From assembly GCA_045587025.1 (NCBI GenBank), contig JAZNBK010000049.1, positions 1 to 41,736 of the forward strand: a stretch of DNA of 41,736 nt, given 5' to 3'. Position 1 is the stretch's first letter. Every line of letters begins with the position of its first letter. The notes below the pieces were generated by a model that saw nothing but the letters and a program-made list of their open reading frames with translations, had not been told where the DNA came from and searched no databases. This stretch comes from UBA1740 sp045587025. GTDB lineage: Bacteria > Bacillota > Clostridia > Oscillospirales > CAG-272. Both the position numbers and the translations under genes were made by a program. Positions 7,357 to 16,616 of the stretch are shown one piece after another.

Positions 7357-8364
7357 TCAATTTTCGGAATAAACGCGGTCTACAAGCTCCTGAATATGAG
7401 CGGCGCGGTCTGCGAGAGTGTAGTCCAAAGTGCCTGCCTGAACAAGCTCTGCGAAAGCAAAGAGCTGTTGGCGGTACATATTGTCGCCCTCTGCTGTGTA
7501 GGTTATCGGCTCGTCTGTCGTGCGGTGCTGGCTCGCAGCGTATTCGCCCTGCGGAGCGTAAAGGTGGGCGAGAGTTCCGACGTCCTCCTGCGCAAGCGTT
7601 CCCTTGGCAATAAGATAGCCCTTATCGCCGTAAATTTCGAGCTTGCTTTCCGACGCCCTATCGGGAATGTTGAAGTTCACGTCTATATGTCCCAATGCGT
7701 TGCTCTTCGTCTTGAATATCAAAACGGCGCTGTCCTCGACCTCGTATGAGAAAGAACGTGTCGCGCAATAGCCCTTAATTTCGGTAATCGGCTCGCAAAG
7801 AATATCCTCGATAAGCTCAAGGCAATGAACGCCGAGGTCCATCATTGCGCCGCCTCCTCCGAGCGACTTGTTTTGTCTCCATGCGCCCGGCATGTCGGGA
7901 TACCAGCAGGTAAATTGAGCGCGAACACTCACAACGTTACCAACCGCGTCGCCTGCAATAAGCTCCTTTGCTTTCTTATGTAAGCTATGATATTTCATCA
8001 TATAGCCGATAGAAATCTGCTTTCCCGCCTTTTTGAAGGCGTCTATCAGCATACGGCTCTGTTTTCCGTCAAGGGCGACCGGCTTCTCTAAAAAGACGTG
8101 CTTGTTATAAGAAAGAGCCAGCATTGCCTGCTCGTAATGGCAGAAAACGGGAGTGCTGATATATACGGCGTCGCATTCGACGCTCTCGAGCATCTCCTTT
8201 TCGTCGTCAAAATGCGGAACTCCGTATTTTTTGCCGAGCGATTCCGCGAGGGCGCTCGCCTTGTCCATAACGGCGACGAGAACGTTATTTTTGTCTGTCA
8301 ACAGGGCGGGAATGGTTCTTCTGTCCGCAATTCCGCCTGCGCCTATAATACACCAACGAATCAT
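7357..8364 (-). CDS. Gfo/Idh/MocA family oxidoreductase
   Basis: 335 residues, the usual family length. The Rossmann domain starts WCIIGAGGIADRRTIPAL, with VYISTPVFCHYEQAMLAL and the canonical HVFLEKPVAL. The C-terminal substrate domain carries GGGGAMMDLGVHCLELIEDIL, whose Asp and His fit the usual catalytic positions. It should be a cytoplasmic NAD(P)-dependent sugar or cyclitol dehydrogenase; substrate unknown. It lies upstream of the GH109-like gene on the same strand with 116 bases between, so both may act on the same modified sugar. It has a consensus promoter and an AGAGAGG ribosome site. Confidence 0.85.
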   Translation of the reverse strand: MIRWCIIGAGGIADRRTIPALLTDKNNVLVAVMDKASALAESLGKKYGVPHFDDEKEMLESVECDAVYISTPVFCHYEQAMLALSYNKHVFLEKPVALDGKQSRMLIDAFKKAGKQISIGYMMKYHSLHKKAKELIAGDAVGNVVSVRAQFTCWYPDMPGAWRQNKSLGGGGAMMDLGVHCLELIEDILCEPITEIKGYCATRSFSYEVEDSAVLIFKTKSNALGHIDVNFNIPDRASESKLEIYGDKGYLIAKGTLAQEDVGTLAHLYAPQGEYAASQHRTTDEPITYTAEGDNMYRQQLFAFAELVQAGTLDYTLADRAAHIQELVDRVYSEN

Positions 8365-8408
8365 TTGTAGTTTACCTCTCTTAAAAATAGTCGTGATTTT
8401 TCTATATA

Positions 8409-8437
8409 ATTATACAATTTTTTTCCTTCTTTGTCAA
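8409..8437 (-). promoter_or_regulatory. Promoter of the Gfo/Idh oxidoreductase
   Basis: Minus-strand TTGACA, 17-base spacer, TATAAT: a perfect consensus. Confidence 0.8.
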
Positions 8438-8481
8438 CATAAAAAATGTTGCTTTTGTCTGGTGTTTTAATAGGGAAGGGC

Positions 8482-8510
8482 TTGAAAAAGATAAGTGTCC
8501 GTGATATAAT
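8482..8510 (+). promoter_or_regulatory. Promoter of the copper ATPase
   Basis: TTGAAA, 17-base spacer, TATAAT. No obvious CopY or CsoR operator was recognised around it; the leader is about 70 bases. Confidence 0.75.
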
Positions 8511-8585
8511 TATCCTACTGATTTTATCTTGATTTACCGCTGTTTCGGGCGGGTTATATATAACGAAAAAAAGGGAGAAAAGGAA

Positions 8586-11042
8586 ATGAGGCGCTTTGAT
8601 ATAATCGGAATGAGCTGCGCCGCCTGCTCTGCGAGAGTGGAGAGGGCGGTTTTGGGAGTTGACGGAGTCAGCTCCTGCTCTGTCAGCTTGCTCACAAGCT
8701 CGCTCACAGTCGAGGGCAGCGCCGCCGATAGCGAAATTATCGCCGCCATAGTCAAGGCGGGATATGACGCACGAGTGAAGGGTGGAGAAAAAGAGACGAC
8801 GGGAGAATTTGAAGGGGAGATAGCGAAAACAAAGAAAAGATTACTTCTTTCTCTTTCCTTTCTTTTGCTTCTTGTTTATCTTTCTACCGGCTATATAATG
8901 CTAAAGCTTCCTTTGCCGAGCTTTCTCTCGGAAAAACCGATAGTAATAGCCGCCTTGCAGGCGCTTCTCGCGCTATCCGTGATGATAATAAACAAAAAAT
9001 TCTTCATAAGCGGATTTAAAGGTCTTTTGCATCTTGCGCCGAATATGGACACCTTGGTCGCCTGCGGCTCGGCGGCGGCATTTTTATATAGCTTATATCC
9101 TCTGTTTTCTATGGTAAGAAGCGGGGACGCATCCTATCTTGGAGAGCTTTACTTCGAGTCAGGCGCTATGATTTTAACTCTGATTACGGTGGGAAAGCTG
9201 CTTGAAGCGCGCGCAAAGGGAAGGACTACGAGCGCAATAAGGGCGCTTATAAAGCTCACGCCGAAAACCGCTACCGTGCTTCGCTCGGGCGAGGAGATAA
9301 CCATACTCGCAGAAAATCTTGTAGAGGGCGATATATTTATAGTCAGACCGGGCGAGAGCGTTGCCGCCGACGGCATTGTAATCGAGGGGGAAAGCGCGCT
9401 CGACGAGTCCGCTCTGACGGGGGAAAGCATTCCCGTCGACAAGTCGGTGGGAGATACCGTTTCAGCTGCAACGATAAACAAGTCGGGCGCTTTGATATGC
9501 AGAGCGACACGCGTAGGCGAAGACACCGCGCTCTCGCAGATTATAAAAATGGTGAGCGACGCCTCAGCGAGCAAGGCGCCGATAGCTAAAATCGCCGACA
9601 AGGTGTCGGCTGTATTCGTGCCTCTCGTTATGTGTATCGCGCTTATAACGACTGCCGTCTGGCTGCTTCTTGACGGGGGGCTCGGCTTTGCTATAGCGAG
9701 AGGAATTTCCGTCCTCGTCATTTCCTGCCCCTGCGCTCTGGGACTTGCTACTCCCGTTGCTATCATGGTAGGAAACGGCGTAGGCGCAAAAAACGGAATT
9801 TTATTTAAAAGCGCCGAGGCGCTCGAAACGCTTGGCAGAGTAAGGACCGTTGCTCTCGATAAAACGGGAACTATCACCAAGGGCGAGCCGACCGTAACCG
9901 ACGTAGTACCGCTTGCAAGCATAGACGAGAGGGGACTATTGCGTATAGCTTGTTCTCTTGAGCGCAAAAGCGAGCATCCCTTGGCAAAAGCAATAGTGCT
10001 TTATGGAAACGAAAAGGGAATAGAGACAGAGACGGCTGCCGACTTTAAGGCGATAGCGGGGAACGGACTGAAGGGAAGAATATCGGACGCCGAGGTTTTC
10101 GGCGGAAGCTTGAGCTATATAAGCTCGCTTATATCTGTCGAAGAAGAAATTAAGGCGAAAGCGAATGCCCTTGCCTCCGAGGGAAAAACTCCCGTTTTGT
10201 TTGCCAAGGAGCGAACGCTGCTCGGCATAATTGCGATTGCCGACGCGGTGAAGGAGGATAGCGCGACGTCAATACGTGAGCTTTTGGGTTTGGGTGTACG
10301 GGTTGTTATGTTAACGGGAGATAACGCTCTGACGGCAGGCGCAGTCGGCAGGGAGGTCTGCATTGATGAAATTATTTCAGACCTTTCGCCCGAAGGAAAG
10401 GAAGCAGCTGTTCGTGAGCTTAAAAAATCAGGAGAGGTGGCAATGGTGGGCGACGGAATCAACGACGCGCCCGCGCTTACAAGCGCAGACGTTGGGGTTG
10501 CTATCGGCACGGGCACAGACGTCGCAATTGACGCAGCCGAGGTCCTGCTTGTAAACAACACCCTCTGCGACGCCGTCGCCGCTATACGCATCAGCCGGGC
10601 GACGCTGAAAAACATACGTGAGAATTTATTCTGGGCGTTCTTTTATAACTCGGTGGGAATACCGATAGCGACAGGCGCGCTCGCTTCTGTAGGGCTGGTT
10701 ATGAGCCCTATGCTCGGAGCTTTAGCTATGAGCTTGTCAAGTGTTTGCGTGGTCTCGAATGCGCTCAGATTAAGTCGGTGCGACATATATGGAGAAAAGA
10801 AACAAATAAAAAGAGAAAAGAAGGAAAAAAGGATGAAAAAAACGGTTAAAATCGAAGGAATGATGTGCCCTCACTGCGAGGCGAGAGTGAAGAAGATATT
10901 AGAGGAAACACCTCAAATCGAGAGCGCCGAGGTCAGTCATATAAGCAAGACGGCGGTAATAACCTTGAAGGATGACCTTGATAACGCTATGATAAAAGAG
11001 ATAATCGAGGCGCAGGGATATTCGGTTATCGAAATCGAATAA
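8586..11042 (+). CDS. copA: Copper-translocating P1B-type ATPase with C-terminal CopZ-like domain
   Basis: 818 residues from the ATG at 8586, chosen for GGGAGAAAAGG just upstream; the longer frame has no such site. Order of domains: one N-terminal heavy-metal domain with GMSCAACSARVE; membrane helices; actuator loop LTGESIPVDKS (about residue 276); the ion-binding CPC in ISCPCALGLATP (about 380); phosphorylation site DKTGTIT (about 425); the SEHPLAKA nucleotide-binding motif; GDGINDAP (about 621); two final helices. A basic linker then leads to a second metal-binding domain (about 750-818) with MMCPHCEARVKKI. It should export Cu(I) at the cytoplasmic membrane. The added domain looks like a copper chaperone CopZ joined in frame. 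Confidence 0.95.
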   Translation: MRRFDIIGMSCAACSARVERAVLGVDGVSSCSVSLLTSSLTVEGSAADSEIIAAIVKAGYDARVKGGEKETTGEFEGEIAKTKKRLLLSLSFLLLLVYLSTGYIMLKLPLPSFLSEKPIVIAALQALLALSVMIINKKFFISGFKGLLHLAPNMDTLVACGSAAAFLYSLYPLFSMVRSGDASYLGELYFESGAMILTLITVGKLLEARAKGRTTSAIRALIKLTPKTATVLRSGEEITILAENLVEGDIFIVRPGESVAADGIVIEGESALDESALTGESIPVDKSVGDTVSAATINKSGALICRATRVGEDTALSQIIKMVSDASASKAPIAKIADKVSAVFVPLVMCIALITTAVWLLLDGGLGFAIARGISVLVISCPCALGLATPVAIMVGNGVGAKNGILFKSAEALETLGRVRTVALDKTGTITKGEPTVTDVVPLASIDERGLLRIACSLERKSEHPLAKAIVLYGNEKGIETETAADFKAIAGNGLKGRISDAEVFGGSLSYISSLISVEEEIKAKANALASEGKTPVLFAKERTLLGIIAIADAVKEDSATSIRELLGLGVRVVMLTGDNALTAGAVGREVCIDEIISDLSPEGKEAAVRELKKSGEVAMVGDGINDAPALTSADVGVAIGTGTDVAIDAAEVLLVNNTLCDAVAAIRISRATLKNIRENLFWAFFYNSVGIPIATGALASVGLVMSPMLGALAMSLSSVCVVSNALRLSRCDIYGEKKQIKREKKEKRMKKTVKIEGMMCPHCEARVKKILEETPQIESAEVSHISKTAVITLKDDLDNAMIKEIIEAQGYSVIEIE

Positions 11043-11181
11043 AGGGGCGAACGATTTTTCGACGCCCGCAAAAAGAGTGTAAACAACTGTTTGCAAAAGA
11101 AGCGAAAACCCCGCAAAGAAAGAGATTTTTGCAGAGAAAAGCGCTTAAATATTTCAATACACAGAAAAAATAAAAAAACTC

Positions 11182-11210
11182 TTGACTTTACTACGGTGAT
11201 GTGCTATAAT
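11182..11210 (+). promoter_or_regulatory. Promoter of the histidine operon
   Basis: TTGACT, 17-base spacer, TATAAT, ending 31 bases before yerC. The leader is too short for a T-box or attenuator, so control is more likely at initiation. Confidence 0.8.
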
Positions 11211-11241
11211 GGCAGAGAACTAAATCAAGGAGAACGCAAAA

Positions 11242-11535
11242 ATGATTAAAAAGGGAAAAACCGATCCGAAAAGATTTTATCAGGCGGTATTAAAGCTACG
11301 CACGGTAGAGGAGTGCGCCGCCTTCTTTGAGGATATCTGTACCTTTCAGGAGATAGATGCAATTTCGCAGCGTCTGGACGTCGCCATAGAATTGTCTAAA
11401 GGAAAGAGCTATATGGAGGCGAACAAAACGACGGGCGCCTCTACCGCCACCATCTGCCGTGTCAGCAAGGCGTTGAATTACGGTGATGGCGGATACCGTA
11501 CCGTTATAGAAAGGTTGGACGAGGACGATGATTGA
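11242..11535 (+). CDS. yerC: YerC/TrpR-like regulator heading the his operon
   Basis: 97 residues with the TrpR-superfamily helix-turn-helix: RTVEECAAFFEDICTFQEID, then ISQRLDVAIELSKGKSYMEA, then the recognition part TGASTATICRVSKALNYG. In other Firmicutes this family sits beside or controls histidine biosynthesis genes, and the position here as first gene of the his operon supports a repressor role, probably autoregulated. The ribosome site is AAGGAG. Its last codons overlap hisZG by 8 bases (ATGATTGA), coupling translation of the regulator to the first enzyme. The effector is unknown; histidine is a natural guess. Confidence 0.85.
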   Translation: MIKKGKTDPKRFYQAVLKLRTVEECAAFFEDICTFQEIDAISQRLDVAIELSKGKSYMEANKTTGASTATICRVSKALNYGDGGYRTVIERLDEDDD

Positions 11536-13084
11536 AGATAGCATTTTGAAATTTGAGGAGAAGATAGTATTTTCGCTCAGAAGCTTATATGCGCCCTACG
11601 GATATAAGCCGTTTAAAATGAGCAAGTTCGAGGAATACGACCTCTATTCGAAAAACAAGGACTTTCTCGTCTCGAAGGGAGTTATCACCTTTAACGACAC
11701 GAACGGTCGCCTTTTGGCGTTGAAGCCCGACGTAACCTTGTCTATCGTAAAAAACGTAAAGGACGTAAAGGGCAGCGTTGAAAAATATTATTATAACGAA
11801 AACGTCTATCGAGTTTCCGAATCGACTAATACCTACAAGGAGATTATGCAGACGGGGCTTGAGTGCATAGGCGATATTACCGAAAAAGAGGTCTTTGAGG
11901 TTGCCGAGCTCGCCGTAAAGAGCTTGCAGGCGATAAGCGGAGATTATAATCTGCACCTTTCTCACGTCAGACTTCTCGACGCGCTGCTCTTGGAGCAGGG
12001 CGTTTCTGCGGACGCAAGGGACGAGGTAATTAACGCTATTTGCGAGAAAAACCTCGGAGAGCTGAAGCGTCAGCTTAGCGAAAAGAGCTTCGCAGCGCTT
12101 CGCTGTCTTGTCGATAGCTATGAGAATATAAACGAGGCGTTAGACGCCATTGCTTCTTCCTCGTCGGGAGAGGCGTCCGCTTCTGCCGTCTCGGAGCTCA
12201 GAGCGCTCTGTGACTATCTCGCCTCGCAGGGCGAGGGAGAGCGCCTTTCTATAGATTTTTCGATTTCGAAAAACGACGGATATTACAGCGGAATAATCTT
12301 CAAGGGCTTTCTTCTCGGCCACGCCTCGCACGTTTTGTCGGGCGGTCAGTACGATACCCTGATGAAGAGAATGAACAGGGCGTCGGGCGCTATCGGCTTT
12401 GCCGTATATCTTGACACTCTCGAAAGAGGAGAGGACCTCGGCAAGAAGGACGATTACATCAATATTGCGCTCCCGAAGGGACGGCTCGGCGAAAAGGTCT
12501 ACGAAATGTTCGCGCGCGCGGGCTTCGACTGCCCTTCTATAAAGGAAGAAAACCGCAAGCTGATTTTCGAAAATAAGGAAAAGGGTATTCGCTTCTTCTG
12601 GGTGAAGCCCTCCGACGTTGCCATTTACGTAGAACGGGGAGCGGCGGATATCGGCGTTGCGGGAAAGGATATTCTTCTTGAATATACCCCCGACGTCTTT
12701 GAGCTGCTCGACCTGAATATAGGTAAATGCAGAATGGCGGTCGCCGCAAGGAAGGATTTCTGCGACGATACCTCAAAAACGCTTCGGGTTGCTACCAAGT
12801 TTACAAACATTGCGCAGAGCTATTATGCAAAAAAATGCAGAGATATAGATATTATTCACCTGAACGGCTCTATCGAGCTTGCGCCTATCCTACAGCTCTC
12901 CGACGTTATCGTCGATATTGTGGAAACGGGAAAAACGCTACTTGAAAACGATTTAGCTCCTCTTGAAACTATCGTTCCGATAAGCGCTCGCCTCATTTCA
13001 AACAAGGCGTCCTACGGCTTTAAAACGCAAAAGATAGAGAAGATAAAAGAGGGACTTTCTCGGGAGGTAAAGACGAATGATTAA
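11528..13084 (+). CDS. hisZG: Fused HisZ-HisG: ATP phosphoribosyltransferase regulatory and catalytic subunits
   Basis: 518 residues. Residues 1 to about 300 form a HisZ domain, the class II aminoacyl-tRNA-synthetase-like regulatory subunit: LLALKPDVTLSIVKN, QTGLECIG and LSGGQYDTLMK are visible. From about residue 308 follows a short-form HisG: INIALPKGRLGEKVYEMF, RGAADIGVAGKDIL and the PRPP-binding VDIVETGKTLLEN. HisG condenses ATP with PRPP, the first committed step of histidine synthesis; short HisG needs HisZ for activity and histidine feedback. Normally these are two proteins; here one continuous frame encodes both. Overlaps of 8 bases with genes on both sides. Confidence 0.93.
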   Translation: MIEDSILKFEEKIVFSLRSLYAPYGYKPFKMSKFEEYDLYSKNKDFLVSKGVITFNDTNGRLLALKPDVTLSIVKNVKDVKGSVEKYYYNENVYRVSESTNTYKEIMQTGLECIGDITEKEVFEVAELAVKSLQAISGDYNLHLSHVRLLDALLLEQGVSADARDEVINAICEKNLGELKRQLSEKSFAALRCLVDSYENINEALDAIASSSSGEASASAVSELRALCDYLASQGEGERLSIDFSISKNDGYYSGIIFKGFLLGHASHVLSGGQYDTLMKRMNRASGAIGFAVYLDTLERGEDLGKKDDYINIALPKGRLGEKVYEMFARAGFDCPSIKEENRKLIFENKEKGIRFFWVKPSDVAIYVERGAADIGVAGKDILLEYTPDVFELLDLNIGKCRMAVAARKDFCDDTSKTLRVATKFTNIAQSYYAKKCRDIDIIHLNGSIELAPILQLSDVIVDIVETGKTLLENDLAPLETIVPISARLISNKASYGFKTQKIEKIKEGLSREVKTND

Positions 13085-14360
13085 GATACTTAAATACGGC
13101 GAGCTTTCCGCCGAGGAAATATTTGCAAGGGTAGAGCCAACGCAAAACGTCTCTCCTATAGTTACGGAAATTATAGAGAACGTAAGGAAAAACGGCGACA
13201 AGGCGCTCCTTGAATATTGCAGAAAATTCGACAAGGCGGAATTGACCTCCCTTGAGGTCAGCGCTGCGGAAATTGACGAGGCGTTTTCCTTGGTCGAGCC
13301 GAGATTTATCGAAATTCTCAGAAAAGCCGCAGAGAATATCAGGAGCTTTCATAGCCGTCAGGTCAGAAACAGCTTTATAATAAACGAAAACGACGGAATA
13401 GTAACAGGGCAAAAGGTAACTCCTATCGAAAAGGTGGGACTGTACGTTCCCGGGGGAACAGCCGCCTATCCGTCCACCGTTCTGATGGACAGTATTCCCG
13501 CAAAAATTGCGGGATGTAAGGAAATCTGCATCACAACGCCACCCTCTCCCGACGGAAAGGTCTCGCCCGTTATTCTGGCGGCGGCGAAGATAGCAGGCGT
13601 TGACAGGATTTTCAAGCTCGGCGGAGCGCAGGCGATAGCGGCTCTCGCATACGGAACGCAAAGCGTGCCGAAGGTAGATAAAATAGTAGGCCCGGGAAAC
13701 GCCTTCGTCGCGGAAGCGAAGCGACAGGTGTTCGGCAGAGTTTCTATCGATATGATTGCGGGCCCGAGCGAAATTCTGGTTATAGCCGACGCCGGCTCTG
13801 ATCCCCGCTTTGTAGCGGCTGACCTGTTATCACAGGCAGAGCACGATAAAATGGCAAGCGCGGTTTTGGTTACCGACAGCGCCGAGCTTGCGTATGCGGT
13901 GCAAAAGGAGATAGAAGAGCAGTTAAAGACGCTTCCGAGACAGGAGATAGCGCGCGCTTCTATTGATAATAACGGAAAAATAATTTTAGCGAAAAATATA
14001 ATGGACGTTATCGAAATATCGAATGAGATAGCGCCCGAGCATTTGGAGCTCTGCATAGATAATCCCTTTGATTATCTCGACAAAATAAGAAATGCAGGCA
14101 GTATTTTTATGGGAAGATATTGCCCCGAGGCGTTGGGCGATTATTACGCAGGTCCGAATCATACCCTTCCTACGTCAGGCACGGCGAGGTTTTCAAGTCC
14201 CTTGTCGGTCGACGATTTTGTAAAAAAATCGCAGTACACCTATTATACGAGAGAGGCGCTTGAAAGAGTAGCCGAGGACGTCGCTTTTTTTGCGGAAAAG
14301 GAGGGGCTCTCCGCTCACGCAAGGAGCGCAACGGTCAGATTCGAGGGAGAAGCGAAATGA
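13077..14360 (+). CDS. hisD: Histidinol dehydrogenase
   Basis: 427 residues, typical length. It oxidises L-histidinol to L-histidine in two NAD-dependent steps with zinc. Family blocks seen: GLYVPGGTAAYPSTVLM, FKLGGAQAIAALAYGT, KIVGPGNAFVAEAKRQVFG, IAGPSEILVIAD, the zinc-ligand region LLSQAEHDKMA, and APEHLELC. The catalytic-site GPNHTLPTSGTARF is intact. It overlaps hisZG by 8 bases (ATGATTAA) and hisC by 4. Confidence 0.97.
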   Translation: MIKILKYGELSAEEIFARVEPTQNVSPIVTEIIENVRKNGDKALLEYCRKFDKAELTSLEVSAAEIDEAFSLVEPRFIEILRKAAENIRSFHSRQVRNSFIINENDGIVTGQKVTPIEKVGLYVPGGTAAYPSTVLMDSIPAKIAGCKEICITTPPSPDGKVSPVILAAAKIAGVDRIFKLGGAQAIAALAYGTQSVPKVDKIVGPGNAFVAEAKRQVFGRVSIDMIAGPSEILVIADAGSDPRFVAADLLSQAEHDKMASAVLVTDSAELAYAVQKEIEEQLKTLPRQEIARASIDNNGKIILAKNIMDVIEISNEIAPEHLELCIDNPFDYLDKIRNAGSIFMGRYCPEALGDYYAGPNHTLPTSGTARFSSPLSVDDFVKKSQYTYYTREALERVAEDVAFFAEKEGLSAHARSATVRFEGEAK

Positions 14361-15418
14361 GTGAATTTTTAAACCGGCGTCTTCAAAAAATCCAAGCTTA
14401 TACTCCGGGCGAGCAGCCACAGGATAAAAGATATATAAAGCTTAACACGAACGAGTCCCCCTTTCCGCCCTCGAGGGGAGTAATCGACGCTATAAATTCA
14501 GACGAGGTAGAAAAGCTGCGTCTTTACTGCGACCCCGAATGTAAAGCGTTGAAAAAGGAATTTTCAAGATTATATGAGGTAAAGCCCGAAAACGTCTTTC
14601 TCTCAAACGGCTCTGATGATATTTTGAACTTTGCGTTTATGGCGTACGGAAGCAAGGGAGCTGCGTATGCCGACATTACCTACGGATTTTATTCCGTTTT
14701 TGCGGAGCTTTACGGGGTGGAGAGCGAGATTGTTCCGCTTAATGAGGACTTTTCCTTGAATACGGACGCTTTCTGCAATAAAAACAAGCTTGTGGTTATA
14801 GCGAACCCCAACGCGCCGACGGGAATGGAAATATCTCTTGCGGACATAGAGAAAATTCTCGAAAGCAACAAAAGCTCGGTGGTGCTGATAGATGAGGCAT
14901 ACGTAGATTTTGGCGGTACGTCCTGCGTCGCACTTACGAAAAAATATAAAAATCTGCTCTGCGTAGGAACGTTTTCAAAGTCACGCTCGCTCGCAGGCGC
15001 TCGGCTCGGCTTCGCTATTGCGGACGAGGAGCTGATACGGGATCTGGAAACGATAAAATATTCAACGAATCCGTATAACGTAAACCGACTGACACAGATA
15101 GCGGGCCTGAACGCAATAATTGAAAACGATTATTATGTCGAAATTTGTAAAAAAATTATAGAAAACCGTGAATATACGGAAAAGGAATTGAGGGCTCTCG
15201 GCTTTACCGTCCTTCCCTCAAAGGCGAACTTCATCTTCGCCAAGAGCGAGAAAATAGGCGGAAGGACGCTTTACGAGCGCTTGAAGGAGAGGGGCGTTCT
15301 CGTCCGTCATTTCGAAAAGCCGAGAATCAAGGATTTCAACCGCATTACCGTCGGAAGCAGAGAGGAAATGGAAATTTTTGTTTCAACGGTAAAGGAAATT
15401 TTAGGAGAATGTATATGA
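14357..15418 (+). CDS. hisC: Histidinol-phosphate aminotransferase
   Basis: 353 residues, a PLP fold-type I enzyme converting imidazole acetol phosphate to histidinol phosphate. Visible are KLNTNESPFPPS, the substrate-binding FLSNGSDDIL, ANPNAPTG, VLIDEAYVDF with the PLP-binding Asp, and the Schiff-base lysine in GTFSKSRSLAGARLGF. It overlaps hisD by 4 bases (ATGA) and hisB by 4. Confidence 0.96.
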   Translation: MSEFLNRRLQKIQAYTPGEQPQDKRYIKLNTNESPFPPSRGVIDAINSDEVEKLRLYCDPECKALKKEFSRLYEVKPENVFLSNGSDDILNFAFMAYGSKGAAYADITYGFYSVFAELYGVESEIVPLNEDFSLNTDAFCNKNKLVVIANPNAPTGMEISLADIEKILESNKSSVVLIDEAYVDFGGTSCVALTKKYKNLLCVGTFSKSRSLAGARLGFAIADEELIRDLETIKYSTNPYNVNRLTQIAGLNAIIENDYYVEICKKIIENREYTEKELRALGFTVLPSKANFIFAKSEKIGGRTLYERLKERGVLVRHFEKPRIKDFNRITVGSREEMEIFVSTVKEILGECI

Positions 15419-16002
15419 GAATAGCGGAGATAAAAAGAAAAACGAAGGAAACCGATATTTGCCTTACTTTAAATTTGGACGGCAAGGGGGAGTCGGATAT
15501 TAAATCCGGCTGTGGATTTTTAGACCATATGCTGACTCTTTTTGCGAAGCACTCCCGTTTTGATTTGGAGCTGACCTGCAAGGGCGACGTTGAGGTGGAT
15601 TATCATCACACGGTTGAGGATATCGGAATTGCGCTCGGCGAGGCGCTTTCGACGGCGCTTGGTGACAAAAAGGGAATAGTAAGGTACGGCAATTTCCTTC
15701 TCCCTATGGACGAGTCGCTCGTGATGAGCGCCGTCGATATTTCGGGCAGAAGTCACCTTGAATATTCCGCCGACGTGAGAGCAAAGACGCTCGGCGACTT
15801 TGATACCGAGCTTGCAAGAGAGTTTTTCGAGGCGTTTGTCCGTTCTGCAAAGATTACTTTACATATAGTGAAGATGAACGGAAAGAACTCGCATCACATT
15901 TTAGAGGCGGTATATAAATCGGTAGCGAGGTCGCTTTGCGAGGCGGTCGCTATCGACGAGAAATATAAGGACGAGATTCCTTCCACCAAAGGAGTGCTTT
16001 AA
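15415..16002 (+). CDS. hisB: Imidazoleglycerol-phosphate dehydratase
   Basis: 195 residues from the ATG at 15415, preferred over the one at 15409 because AGGAG ends seven bases before it and only one before 15409. It dehydrates imidazoleglycerol phosphate to imidazole acetol phosphate using Mn. The duplicated fold shows SGCGFLDHMLTLFAKH and VDYHHTVEDIGIALGEAL in the first half and SGRSHLEY and NSHHILEAVYKSVARSL in the second. No phosphatase domain is fused, in line with the separate PHP phosphatase at the operon end. Confidence 0.96.
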   Translation: MRIAEIKRKTKETDICLTLNLDGKGESDIKSGCGFLDHMLTLFAKHSRFDLELTCKGDVEVDYHHTVEDIGIALGEALSTALGDKKGIVRYGNFLLPMDESLVMSAVDISGRSHLEYSADVRAKTLGDFDTELAREFFEAFVRSAKITLHIVKMNGKNSHHILEAVYKSVARSLCEAVAIDEKYKDEIPSTKGVL

Positions 16003-16613
16003 TGATAGCGATAATTGACTACGGAGTAGGAAATCTGTTCTCCCTTTCCTCGTCCTTTAAGGCGATTGGCTACGACACCGTCGTTACAGGCGACAAGGAG
16101 CTGATAAAGCGGGCAGACAAGCTGATTCTTCCGGGAGTGGGCGCGTTTGAGGACGCCATAAAAAAGCTGAGAGACAGCAAGCTCGACGAGGTGATTTTTG
16201 AAGCGGTTGACGCAAAAAAGCCGCTTATGGGCATTTGCCTTGGAATGCAAATGCTTTTCGAGAGGAGCTATGAATATGGCAAGCACGAGGGCTTGGGGCT
16301 TCTTCAAGGCGAGGTTATCCCTATGGAAGGGAAGCTTCCGCCTCAGCTCAAAATTCCCCATATCGGCTGGAACCGACTGAACATAAAAAGAAGCAGTCAG
16401 CTTTTTAAGAATATAGAGGACGGAGATTTCGTTTATTTCGTTCATTCCTTCTATGCCGAGGGATGCGAGGATTCGCTTGTTGCCACCACCGATTACGGCA
16501 GAGAGATGACCGCCGCTGTCGCGAGGGACAACGTTTTCGGATGTCAATTTCATCCCGAAAAAAGCGGAGAGGTTGGACTTAAGATTTTAAAAGCGTTTTG
16601 TGAAATGGAGTAA
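16002..16613 (+). CDS. hisH: Imidazole glycerol phosphate synthase, glutaminase subunit
   Basis: 203 residues, class I glutamine amidotransferase. The triad is visible: Cys in MGICLGMQMLF, and His and Glu in CQFHPEKSG. It supplies ammonia to HisF through the barrel. IIDYGVGNLFSLSSSFKAIG is the typical start. The start codon overlaps the hisB stop by one base (TAATG). Confidence 0.96.
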   Translation: MIAIIDYGVGNLFSLSSSFKAIGYDTVVTGDKELIKRADKLILPGVGAFEDAIKKLRDSKLDEVIFEAVDAKKPLMGICLGMQMLFERSYEYGKHEGLGLLQGEVIPMEGKLPPQLKIPHIGWNRLNIKRSSQLFKNIEDGDFVYFVHSFYAEGCEDSLVATTDYGREMTAAVARDNVFGCQFHPEKSGEVGLKILKAFCEME

Positions 16614-16616
16614 AAA

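Noticed and set aside
11192..11488. TACGGTGATG present in the his promoter and again inside yerC, as a possible YerC operator pair
   Set aside because: A ten-base non-palindromic match could be chance, and the second copy encodes conserved protein sequence.
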